Shown: piece after piece, positions 34,793 to 49,415 of the stretch
Position numbering within the stretch: the first letter of the stretch is position 1
Layout: each line of letters starts with the position of its first letter
NCBI GenBank assembly: GCA_950295325.1
Contig: OX485806.1
Span: 9,178,001-9,238,000 of the forward strand
DNA length: 60,000 bases
Source: Polytrichum commune
Taxonomy: Eukaryota > Streptophyta > Polytrichopsida > Polytrichales > Polytrichaceae
Reading direction: 5' to 3'
Program-made: the position numbers and the translations under genes
The notes under the pieces: generated by a model
What the model was told of the DNA's origin: nothing
What the model saw: only the letters and a program-made list of their open reading frames with translations
Database searches by the model: none

Positions 34793-35171
34793 TTTGGTGG
34801 AGAGCGGGCATTATCGTAGACAAGCATACATCTCATTCATCCAACATAAACATTCTGAACTCCTATAGGTTTGTTGTCACTTCTTCTCAAATGACCTTGA
34901 GTAGAGTAATTCGGAGTCTTTAAAGCTAGTTCCAGTATTCAATCAACTAAAATAAGTAACATCCGGGCTACACACTATTTCAAGGATTTTAAGTGGATGA
35001 TTGAGAGGTACACTCATATATGATAATTTCCTCTAGGCGGGGTGTCATGGTTGAAGCTAATTCCAGTATTCAATCAACTAAAATAAGTAACATCCGGGCT
35101 ACACACTATTTCAAGGCTTTTAAGTGGATGATTGAGAGGTACGCTCATATATGATAATTTGCTCTAGGCGG
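34793..35171. mobile_element. MITE, family F, copy 2, with duplicated right half
   Basis: 34793-35042 matches the 9170-9414 element: left arm ggtggagagcgggcattatc, 'attcatccaacat', and right arm tgataatttcctctaggcgg. The right half, from 'agttccagtattcaatc' to 'ggcggggt', is then repeated almost exactly (34925-35053, 35054-35181; period about 129 bp), so the second unit is a later tandem duplication. Confidence 0.75.
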
Positions 35172-35472
35172 GGTATCATGGCACTCAAGTAAAATTATTC
35201 GGTAACAAAATCAAGATGAGTTCATCAAGAGGGTTGGATGGAGCTTAGTTTAGCTTGGCGGTTAAGATCCCTTGTCCCGTCCTAGATTTTTTTTAGTAAT
35301 AATAATTTTTTTAATTTTAAATCATAAATAAGTGGCATAGAACTGTGATGTGGCTTAAGGATACTCTAGCCCATATTTTGTTAACCTCGTACAAGTTGTC
35401 ACCAAGGCCACGATGTGGCATGGGATTCCACATATCTATTTTTATGAATAATGTAAGTGTCCATGTGTGTAA

Positions 35473-35644
35473 CATGTGGCAAGTCGCGATGACATATTGT
35501 TACAACCAAATTTTATGAATTTGTGGGATGTGAAGAAGCAAGGATGTGGAGGGTCCTCCATGTGGCAAGTCGCGATGACATATTGTTACAACCAAATTTT
35601 ATGAATTTGTGGGATGTGAAGAAGCAAGGATGTGGAGGGTCCTC
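35473..35644 (+). repeat. Perfect 86-bp tandem duplication
   Basis: The unit beginning catgtggcaagtcgcgatg at 35473 is repeated without an observed mismatch from 35559. The identity indicates a very recent event, or possibly an assembly artefact. Confidence 0.85.
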
Positions 35645-37625
35645 CATGGCCACAAGTTGGCAAAGTCGACAACCTAGTGTGCTTACCTTAGATGATTTTA
35701 GATTTTGCCAACATGCATATATTATTATCCTGCACTAGACAAGAAATTGTCTTATAGCTTAGATTGCTCATAATGTTTTTTAGCAATTTCATTGACTAGA
35801 TGAAAAGCTAATGAAGAACTGCCTAGTAATGAAAATACTTGAGTGCCACAACTCCCAGACATGCTCTCTAAGGTAGAGATACCATAAACCATGAAAATAT
35901 GGTGATTTACATTGAAGATATGGTCTAAAAATCATGAGATAATTTTCCAAGATAGAAGAGAAGGGTTCATGGAGAATGCAAGTTGTTTCATATTTTCATT
36001 CGCTGTAAAAAAGTGGAAAGTTTGTCAAACCCCTTACTTGTTCACTAGATTCTTCTTAAACCGAACACGGTAATGCTCATTTCCACCAAAACATCACCTG
36101 AACCGGTAAACTCTTGAGTACATTAAACTGTGATTGATGATAGTTGAACATGACTGAATTTGACTAAACTGACTATACACGCATTTCAAGATGCCAACCT
36201 CGTAATTATCGGTTTCAAAAATGGCACTTCACTATTTTGACAAAAGTCTACTGCATAGGTAGAGAGTAGTTTACGGTTTAGGGTATTTCTACCTTATCCA
36301 TCTTGATTCACATCAATGCCAATGGTGTGGGAAGCTACCAATGGGCCCTTATTGGACATGATCATATTGTACCTATAAAAAGTTTGAATATGTTAGTGCT
36401 TTGAAAGCTGCATTCCCCATGATCTTTCCTGCCCACAATCTCTTTCACCTTAACAATTTCTAGGAAGGATTCGGAACACAATAGAGTGTTGGTAAAGCAA
36501 AGCCGATGAAACCATGTCTTTAGTCCTAAACCATGAATTTATGAGAATTAACACAAAGTCACCCAATTTTTCATAATGCTTAAATTATGATACAGAAAGA
36601 ATGGTGTCGGGCTATTAAAAATTGAGGTTTTAACTTGTCCAACTAGAATGGATGGATCAATCTAGGATTGTATAGGCCGGTTCCATGGAACACAACCAAG
36701 GCTTTGAGTGATGTTATGTAGACTCCAACCTCACATGTTCTTTTTGGTATAGGTATTCTAATAAGAAATGTGACTGAATAAAAATTGTGTAACTTACATT
36801 GTACTCTCATTCTTTAAGAGGGTGAAAACATGACAAATTATTCTATAGCAACTATGTAGTTATTTCCAGGTGGTCGAACTCCAAGTAAGGCATCATATGC
36901 CTGGAATTATTGAAGGTCCACTTAAACTAAATTGATCCTTGACCTTATAAGGGTTTTTTTTTCTTTTCTTTTCTTATTGTAACCCTTCTATGCATGATGA
37001 ATGAGTTTACATAGACACCACGGCATCCAAACCTAATGTATGACCTCTATATATACTTTATGTGATTCCTCAATAAAAAATTTAAATATTATTATTTACA
37101 TACATGGGTTTAAAATTTATTTTGTAGATTATCTTACATCAAGAAGAAAATTAAGCTATACTCATATGTGACATTAGGCATAAACAATAAATAAATATGT
37201 TTTTGTTCCCAAACGCACCCATGCCATGTATTTGAACTCAAATCTTCAATTAAATCAAGATGTTGAACCAATTTAAAAAGCGCACTTCATGAATGGGTTA
37301 TCAATTCGTATAATCTACTTTGGCATGATGAAGGAGAAAACCAATTTTTGTAGCACCAATGTACTATTTCGTGCACATAAAAGCTCACAGTGGGCCTATC
37401 GGATGCAACAATTCATCTCGGGGGATGCATTGTACTAAACATGTACGAGTATACGTGAGTGCACAGGAGGGGTATTGATTTGGACCTTGCCGTATTACGT
37501 ATACATATGGTATACATGTTATAATTTATAATTACGTACATATATGGAAGGCCTTTAAAAAGTATACAATAATTGTACTTATATGGTACTGTTATTATAC
37601 TACATATCATAAGTTTTCATATTGG
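35645..37625. other. Intergenic, no gene seen
   Basis: AT-rich sequence with many stops in all frames. A 'tagacaccacggcatc' word near 37010 recalls the degenerate repeats at 39.6-40.3 kb. No RNA gene or element boundary was found. Confidence 0.45.
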
Positions 37626-37889
37626 ATGCGGAGGAAGTTTTGTAATCGTTGGGTGGAGTATAGGGATCCAATTGACTTGATGGACCATCCATCAAACGTG
37701 GAGATTGGTTTATGTTGGTATCAAAAAGGGGCTAACAACAAGTGGACATATGATCTTACTGATCATTTGATGGTAGACTTAGAGACAATAATTGCATTGG
37801 CTACAATGACATATATTGGTGAATCAAATGTTTATGAGTTACATCCGGGAGATGAAAAAGTTTTCAACGACTTTGCTGATGAAAGCTAG
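37626..37889 (+). CDS. Unrecognised 87-codon open frame
   Basis: An intact frame in otherwise stop-rich, AT-rich DNA. The product is rich in Trp, Tyr and acidic residues (WVEYRDPIDLMDHPSNVEIG, KWTYDLTDHLMVDLETI) and ends FNDFADES. Amino-acid composition looks protein-like rather than random, but I do not recognise a family and see no flanking exon or terminal repeats. It may be the last exon of a gene, a transposase remnant, or chance. Confidence 0.25.
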   Translation: MRRKFCNRWVEYRDPIDLMDHPSNVEIGLCWYQKGANNKWTYDLTDHLMVDLETIIALATMTYIGESNVYELHPGDEKVFNDFADES

Positions 37890-38658
37890 GATATTTTGTT
37901 ATACATATTATAGGGGTTGATTACTGTTCAAAAGTATATTTGTATACTTATGTTAATGACTATATATGAATGGATGTTTTTTTGTGTATACATATTGTCA
38001 CTTGTATATTTATTGTTGCAATTGTATGTGTATTACTTCATTTCACAAAAAATAACTTGTATATAGGGGGTTTTTAGAGTATGCAGTGAACGCACGTGAT
38101 TCTAGGTTTTAATGAAAGGTGCACCCCCCGAGCAATTCATCGTACAATTGGATTTGATGATTTTAATAAAGAATGGTATGTATTTGTCATGTCAGAGAGA
38201 GTGTTGGACTACATAATATGCCCTCATGTGGCTGCTCAAGATCATTCTTTCACTACCAACATATGAGTCCTAAGAAATCGTCCTACATATTTTCTAGTGA
38301 CCCAATACAATTACCCATGAAGCATATGCTTGTAGTGTTTATGACCCAGTGAATACCATGCAAAGTAGAAACTTTGTGAAGGATACCTTTTCTAGAATGG
38401 TCAGATCTATTTACTTTAGAATGTCAAATCTTGGATAGTTGTACATTGATATTTGCTTTACAAATGACGTCCGTATAAGGTATTCACAATAAAAAAAAAC
38501 ACACTACTTATTAAGCCTCTCCACCATATGTACAAACACACATGATTCACAATCCAACATTCGACACCCGCAGAGTAAATCTGTCATTCAAAAGTCACTA
38601 CACTTGTATGCATGTTTGATTTAGAGCAACATAAAACATGGGGGTGCCAAGTTAACTG

Positions 38659-39273
38659 CAGTAATCTCCCGCTTAAGTACGCATCCCGGTTAAGTGCGCA
38701 AATTTTTTGACAAAAAATCGGGTTCAAACTTTATTGTTTGAACATGTCATGCAGAGTCATTTGCCGGGAATGCATGAATTTCTTATGCTTGAAAATAAAT
38801 GTCAGTTTGTTAACGTTTCGTTGAAACGTCTCAAATGATCGTCGCAATTCATCATACATTTGTCCAGCTTCCGTTTGAGCATCGGAGCAAAGCAATTGGC
38901 CGTTGATGTCGAGAACAATGTTGTGTAGAGCTTCAAAGCCTTTGAAGTCGTTAGCACTTTCAGATTCAGCAAATGTCTCGATTGGTTTTATTTCATTGCA
39001 ATATGTTCTCCTGATTGTCCCAAACTTTCCGGATGGCGCCTTCACTGACTTCATACTCCCGCCCCAACCATGCTTGCTTGGCGCGTTCGGCTTGCTCAAC
39101 TTTGCAATGATTTCACATCGTTGGGCTTCGGTGAAGCATGTTGCCTCAAGTTTCATCCGTTTCCCATTGTGATTCATCGAATCAAAGGGTCTAGAAAGAG
39201 ATATGAGCAAAGTACGCACCTACGCGCACCAACAACTCCAGTTCAAAATGCATACTTAAGCGAGAGATTACTG
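38659..39273 (-). mobile_element. Pogo/Tigger-type transposon, internally deleted
   Basis: Terminal inverted repeats of 26 bp, left CAGTAATCTCCCGCTTAAGT and right inverted CAGTAATCTCTCGCTTAAGT, continue for six more bases (24 of 26 identical overall). A TA follows the right end; the left flank is TG. CAG termini and TA targets are characteristic of pogo/Tigger elements of the Tc1/mariner superfamily. The 615-bp body holds a minus-strand frame made of transposase N-terminal and C-terminal pieces (next entry), so it is a non-autonomous deletion derivative. Confidence 0.85.
38731..39177 (-). pseudogene. Pogo/Tigger transposase, N- and C-terminus fused
   Basis: The minus-strand frame starts MNHNGKRMKLEATCFTEAQR (Met at 39177) and runs into the helix-turn-helix region. 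A one-base shift then moves the homologous reading to another frame, REYEVSEGAIRKVWDNQENI, the typical Psq/CENP-B-like DNA-binding segment. The DDE catalytic core is absent. Sequence resumes with a C-terminal region (DELRRSFETFQRNVNKLTFI ... QMTLHDMFKQ) ending next to the left terminal repeat. It can encode no active transposase. A full-length relative elsewhere in the genome is expected. Confidence 0.75.
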
Positions 39274-39599
39274 TAAAGTGGCATCCTTGCCTTGTTAAGT
39301 GGCAACAAGTGTTGCATGCAACCTTTTCTTATCGCAACCCACTAATTGCAAGATCATTTACAAGGGTCAACGATGAATAGCGTGCACCATACTAAATTAG
39401 ATGTATAGGTAATGTATAATAGAACCGGGAAAGTTGTTTGCGCTTATTGGACCAATATTATAAGAAACTCTCATGACAAGTCACTTCGTATCATGTGCAT
39501 TGTGCGGTCAAATATGTACCTCTTATTCTAGAGTCCCTGCATGGGCTTCCATCGTTCTAATGTAGCTCACACACAAGGCCCAAGCATTGGGCTCAAGTC

Positions 39600-40300
39600 A
39601 AGCTTCTTGTGGTGTCTAGGTTATTTGATCCATTATGGTTGAAAGTGCCATAAGAAAAGACAATTGTCCTAGAGGTTAGGTCCGGTTTACTCCAACTAGA
39701 CCTCATAAGGTTAATTTAATGACCTTTTTGAAGTTTTCTTTTGGTCAAAATCAATGATATTGCTTAGACTATAGAATGGTTCACTACGTTTTCATTTTGC
39801 AATGGATGAATTTACCTAGACACCATGAGCTCTGGCATAGTTATTGATCTTAGGTTTTGTGGCGTCTAGATAAACTCATGCTTCGATGAGAATGCATGGT
39901 TCTAGTGAAAGCAAATCTTCTAGACTCAAGGGTCGTTTGAATCCTATTGGATCATAGTAGACTAATTTCAAGATCTTTCATGCCGTTTTTAAAGTCAAAC
40001 ATGGTTGTATAGTTTAAAATTCACCTTCCTTGCTTGGATTCCACGGCGTCTAGTAACCTTATCCATTGTAGATGGATGAAATATAGTAATAACAAACATT
40101 CTAGAAACAAAGATCTATTTTATTTCAATTGGGCCCATGTTACAATAAATCAAGGTCTTTAATGCCATTTTGAAATGGAATCAACTTTCAACAATTAAAG
40201 ACATCATACTATAGTATGGCTCAATTTATTTTCACATTCACCTTGGATGAGTTTAGGTAGACACCATGAAGCTCCAACCTAGAATTTTCTTTTCTTTTCA
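39600..40300 (+). repeat. Degenerate tandem repeats, about 200-250 bp
   Basis: The words 'tgg(t/c)gtctag', 'tagacaccatga', 'ggatgaattta'/'ggatgagttta' and 'caaggtcttt.atgcc' recur at irregular spacing (about 39609, 39857 and 40046). The units are strongly diverged and their limits are uncertain. No gene was found in this interval. Confidence 0.45.
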
Positions 40301-40560
40301 TCACCTACCATAGGGGGTGAGGTAAATACTTGAACCCTAAAGATTTGTTGTTGATCCATCTTCAAGAAATCTATGCACACTACATCAAAGTCTCTGATCC
40401 CAATTTAGGTGTTAGATTAAATAAAAATAGCAATATATGGATTACAGATAGCAACAAAGTTTTCACCCTCCCCATTAGTAAGTGTTATGAAACATATCAC
40501 CCCTCCAACCCAAGCACTGTCAAATTTGGCATTATCTCTTTACACTACGGAATTGCAAAG

Positions 40561-41079
40561 CACGGGTAGATCACTTAGTGCATTTTAAAAACGACGTGCG
40601 GCATAATATAGAGAGGATTAAAATCATTTGAAATAAAAATTATAAAGGAATTCCAAATAATGAAGGGGCCATTAAATGTAGACAATCCCATTATAAGTAA
40701 GTTAGATGGACATAAAACGTGGGCCATTATTTTTTTGTAAAATTAATACAGGGGCTGAAGATATGGATCCTAGAAGGTATGTTTAGTATGGTATGTAAAT
40801 GGGTTTAGGACTCACGGGAATGGATGATAATTGGGATTTCCGTCTGTCCAAAAATGGATGAAAAAAGAACGCGCCGTCGTTAAAAGGAATATAGAGTACA
40901 AAAAATTGCAGTGACTTGGACAATATAAGTAATGGAAGGGTGCAAATAAATTGGCCATTTTTGAAATTTAAGTAATTATAGGGAGGCTTTAATTTAGCCC
41001 TTGAAGGTAAATAGCCCCAAAACAAAAAACCCCCAGCTGCACGTGGTGCACAAAAATGCCTTAGAGTGATCTACCCGTG
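40561..41079. mobile_element. hAT-like MITE with 8-bp target duplication
   Basis: The left end CACGGGTAGATCACTTAG pairs with the inverted right end CACGGGTAGATCACTCTAAG, and pairing continues through 'gcattttt' and 'acgtgc' over about 42 bp. Perfect 8-bp direct repeats, ttgcaaag, flank it at 40553-40560 and 41080-41087. An 8-bp duplication is the rule for hAT transposons. The 519-bp interior has no transposase frame. Confidence 0.85.
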
Positions 41080-41384
41080 TTGCAAAGTAAGCTAAATGTT
41101 ATGAACTGAATATCTTATGTACAAATCACAAGGACAAATAAGTAAAATGAATTCTAGTTGATTTGACACCAAAATTAGCTTCAATGACCCTAAAACTACA
41201 CTAGATATTGTATTTGGTGTCAAATGCAATTTTATGTCATTGTGGTAATTTTTCTAAAGACACTTCTTATAAATAAGTTTACAAGTATCGTCATCCCAAC
41301 TTTACAAGTATGGCATGCTTTGCATCCTAAGATTTATTTAATAAGTTGTTATCCTGGATTTATGAAATTTATGAAAAATCATGA

Positions 41385-42857
41385 AGTAAGTGACAGTAAT
41401 TGTAATATTGTAATTCTATAATGCCCAAATTTCTTTACAAGGAATGACCAATAATTTTAGGTTCACATTGACTGTTGGTGATACTACGAGGGCGGTTTAC
41501 AAATGTTGAATTGAGCAAGACAAATAGAATTGGTGACACTATTTCCGATATTTAGTGTAGTCTACTCAAGGTAAGTTGAGATGATTCCGTAGTAACCAAT
41601 AGGGCCCTAGTTTTTTAATTAGATGAATGAGAGACATTTATGCTTGTATACGATAATTCCAAATCTCCCTAGCGATTATGACTACATCGGTTATGGTATT
41701 GAGTGTGGCATGCATAATAGTTTCATTTACACTATTTTGAGGTATGTGATAGGTTATACTACACTAAATATACCAATTAGCGAGGGTGATACTAACCCAA
41801 ATCGCATCCACAATCTAGTCAAATCTCAAAGCTACTAAGGGTTGAAATTTATACCAAGTGACACTAAATTCATGAATACCATAGATTTCAAGAAATTAGT
41901 GTGTGCTTGTGATTAGTGCATGCCACATACTTGTCAGTGAATAGTGCCAAGTGCCAAGTGCCAATACTTTGATGAATAGTGCCAAGTGCTAATACTTTTA
42001 ATGCATAATGCCAAGTGCCGATACTTTCATGTCAAGGGTTGGGATGAATAATGTTTCTTAGATCTGTCGGTGGCGCTAATTTCATTGCATAAAGGAATTT
42101 AGTAACACCTTCACTAATTTCCCCGCCTCACTAATTTCTCACACTCACAAATTGGTATATTTAGTGTAAAGATCAACAACTTTATCATTAGTGTCACCTC
42201 ATGACACTTGGTGTTCAAAAGTGCTTAATAATATCTTGACATGAGTATGCTCAATAGTGTTATGAGGTGTAACGTAGATGAGGCTAATTCATTTAGGTTT
42301 CTTAATCAGACACCTATTTTTGGGTCCCAATTGGCGGTACAATCATTTTAATTCGGGGGGTGAGTAACACATGGTGATTTAGTTGCCGCTTTGATGATAT
42401 TTGGGTTAGTCACCTTCGCAAAGTCAAACTACACTTGCCATCCTCCATAATGAGGAGTGCTATCCATCAAGCTATGACATGCTTGATTTTTGTGCTTGAG
42501 GTGGGCAAATTAGAAGATGGCAACTTGGACAAATTAAGAGACAATAACTTGGGCAAACTAGGAGGTGCCATGTGGCTGTGAGGTGCCGACCAACTTGTAT
42601 TGTGAATGAGTTCATCCATTGGCTAAAACCTTACCTTCTCTTGTCAACAACTTGTGATACAATATTGTCAAGGATGATTGAAAATTGGATGAAAAGTCAC
42701 TTGGTAAGTGATAGTAACTGCAACATTGTTAATCTATAATCCCCCAAATATTTTACAAGGAATGACAAATAATGTTGGGTTAACATTCAGTGTTGGTGAC
42801 TCTATACTGCAGCTTACATTTAGCATTGAGCACGACAAGTAGAATTGGTGACACTAA
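41385..42857 (+). repeat. Long direct duplication and repeat J, copy 2
   Basis: 41385-41548 ('agtgacagtaattgtaat' to 'gaattggtgacacta') recurs at 42698-42857 in the same orientation. The second copy is cut at the point where MITE E copy 3 begins. Between them lies a diverged copy of repeat J (41690-42280) and short gccaagtgcca repeats (about 41941-42030). No gene is supported. Confidence 0.6.
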
Positions 42858-43820
42858 GGGCCAGTTTACACCATGAACCAGGAAGTCGTCCCATGGCATT
42901 GTAAGAGCGTTGATTGGTTGTTGAACTCGTCCCGGGACCACTTCGGTTTACACCAAGAAAAAAATGGCACAGTGACCATGGAGGTCGAGGTCCTCAACAA
43001 ACATATTTTAAGGCCTAAATAATACATTGACATGGTCCAACGGGTTTTGCGGAGGCATGAGAGGTAGTATGATAGGAAAAGGTTGGGGCCCATGGTAGAG
43101 AAATGCCGTTATAATATTTTTTTTAATGAAATTCTTTTTGGGAGCTTTATAGTCAACTCTTCCCACTAGGTAAGGCTCACACGGCACACTTTTCAACATC
43201 TATGTGATGTATCGAATCTTGAGAAGCAAGTCCACCCTCTATGTGCCCTGATCATATCATAGCCCATGAGACATACCAACTCTTCCATGCCTTACCTCTT
43301 AACCAGCTTCCACATGTATCACCAAACAATGTGCGACATCCATAACTCAAGAATTCGAGTACACATGGTGAAGCGGGTTGCAAATAATGCTCAATGTATA
43401 TGTCACATGTCACATGGTAAATTACATGCCACATGTCACATGTAAATTACATTGACCATGTACAAATTAAATCTCTAATTTTTTTTTGTAAGAAGATTTG
43501 CAAGCCACATCTTCGACACATTTAACACAAAGTGTAGACAAGTGAAGCCCAAGAGAAGACAAAGGAACGGTCAAACTTGATTTTTTTTATAAAAAAATTG
43601 CCCTTTTTGGACATATATTAAAAAAATCAGCACATTCATTTTTTTGGTGCATGGTCATTCTTCTCGGTCCACATTTGGTTTACACCTATTGAAGGACCCA
43701 AAGACTTTGTAAATTAGTTTTTTTATGAAACCAGACCTTGGAAATTGGGTCACCAAATCGAACCATGAAAAAAGATCATCTTCATGGTCTAACTTCATGG
43801 TCCATGATGTAAACCGGAGG
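42858..43820. mobile_element. MITE, family E, copy 3
   Basis: The left end GGGCCAGTTTACACCATGAA follows TAA; the right end carries the inverse (catggtccatgatgtaaacc) but its last bases are rearranged, so 43820 is approximate. Interior words matching copies 1 and 2 appear on the opposite strand (ttttttggtgcatggtcatt). It is about twice as long as copies 1 and 2 and may hold a nested insertion. Confidence 0.7.
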
Positions 43821-44115
43821 TCAAGTCCTTTCCGCAAAATAAAAACCTGAGCACCAATGGAGAGGGGCCAACTAGGCCAATACTTCATCCAGACTGAGGA
43901 TCATCCAGCACAATGGGATGAAGTTCATCCACCAGGTCCTGCCATGACTACGTAAAGGCAAGCTAAGTGTTGGAGGGAAGGCAAAGGGCTTCGAAGCCAC
44001 AGCTCTCGCAACAACAGAAAGACTCAAGTCACTCTTTCACTCCAGGCTTCAAGAAGAGCGCCATTTGCATTGCTTCTTCTCTTCGGAGCTTGAATTGCAC
44101 TAAAGTCCTGCAGCT

Positions 44116-47611
<3,496 letters not shown>

Positions 47612-49270
47612 CTTTCCTTAAGTTAGTGTCCATTTCAATTTAATTTTCTTCAAACGTGTGAAATATTCTTAAATTCCGTCCGGCTGTGAATCTCTCAGAC
47701 TGCGAATCTGTACTTCTAAACTCTGAAGATGATTACTGGCCCATTAAGGCTTAGTAGACAGGTCAAACTCCTCACCCACCAAGAGAGCTATTCAAGTATG
47801 TAAAGTAATTGTACAATGCTTCATCATCATGGGCGTCACCTTTCTGAGGTCTCGACATAGAAGCAGAAGTTTCCCGAGACTAGCGGTAGACCTCTATGCC
47901 CAAAACTTTGAGCATGAAATTATTCATCAGGAAAATTTGGACTCATTCACTGTGTGTAAGCAGCAATAATAAAATTTTTTTGCCAGTGATTGCACAAAAT
48001 GTGTCCCTGGATGTTGGTATATTGCAGTTGTCTTATTTTGCTGTGTAAATCGGAATTGATGAAATGAATAAATACCAGCATGATATTGGCCTTCTTCCTC
48101 AAATTATGTGATATTGATCTTGAAATGATTTTAATTTCAATGCTATCATATGACTTAACATTGCAACTTCAAATGAACTGGTGTTGAACTTCAAAATGCA
48201 CATGATGATTGTACACTCTAGTTTCAAGGGAATTTCAAAATTATGACATGATTATGATAACAAAACTCTCTTTTGTAAGAATACACTTGGAATCATATTG
48301 TGCATGCAAAGGGATCCATTTGGTATAATTTCCCAAACATTTTCAACCATCTCTGGGCACTCACATTGGTATTCAATTTAGATAAGTATCCGAATCAAAT
48401 CCACTTACCTTAGTAGTATCGCAAGAAAACTTGATCCTTGATACCCAACATGTCATTAATATACTAATTGATTTTTTTTACAAAATGTTCTTGAATACAT
48501 GGATGGGTAGGAGACAAATTAGTAGGTTTGGGATTATTTTCAAGTCTTTAATGTTGGAGTTTCCCTTTTCATTTTTTCGTGTGTCAATTGAGAGTTTAAG
48601 ATGGGTGGATGTTCATAACCCAAACATGGGAAGGAGAAGGGTGAAAATGTTGCTTACCATTGTAGGACTACGTAATCTCTAAATCGAAATTAGAAACCTC
48701 AAATTAGTCTAATGAACTTATAGTTGCTATGTCAATCAACAATCAACCTATAGGGGACAAGTTTTTACTGTTACTCTTACAAATTGTGAAACCAAAGCCG
48801 TTGGGGGACGTGCAATGCAAAAAGAAGCTTTGTGTAAGGCACCCGACCCATTCCTGACGACCACCCCATTTTTGTAGCTTAGGACAACCTATTTATGTGC
48901 AACACAGTTTCAATGTCTGATCAGTGTTGACATGTCTTGGTTGATATCCAACTTAACTAAATGTTAATGGTTAAGTTGACAACGCTATGTTTAAATTGCA
49001 AGCATATTTAGGTGCCAAAATTATCAATTACGGAAACTATTGACTAGAAATAAGGTAGCCTACATCATGAATATAGGTCGAAGAGTTAATCCAAGTGGAA
49101 AATTCACAATAATTTAATTATTATGATTTATTTTTTGAAAAAACAGAGGAATTGGATCTTATTTCTATTTTTCTACATGGGGAGAGTTTTCTCTAATCAT
49201 ACCTAAACCACAGGTATACTAAATTGCTTAAGTGGACGGGAATAGGTCGGCTACCTTAAAGTCGGCCTAA
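47612..49270. other. AKR 3' region and intergenic
   Basis: An aataaa-like word at about 47968 and another at 48066 are candidate polyadenylation signals for the reductase. Beyond that only short unsupported frames occur. Confidence 0.4.
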
Positions 49271-49415
49271 GGGCCACTTCACACACGAGCCAAGCACCAT
49301 GATCATTGTTCTATGGACCTAAAAAAAGTTGATAAACTTGGGTTGGATTGAGGGCTTACTCCTTGAGAGTCATGTTGGTGCTTGGATCAACCCCAAGCCG
49401 TGTATAAAGTGGGTC
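49271..49415. mobile_element. Short MITE, family C, copy 2
   Basis: The left end GGGCCACTTCACACACGAGC equals that of the 34016-34511 element for 20 bases; the inverted right end is diverged (GACCCACTTTATACACGG). It is flanked by TAA and TTA. At 145 bp it keeps little beyond the arms. Confidence 0.7.
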
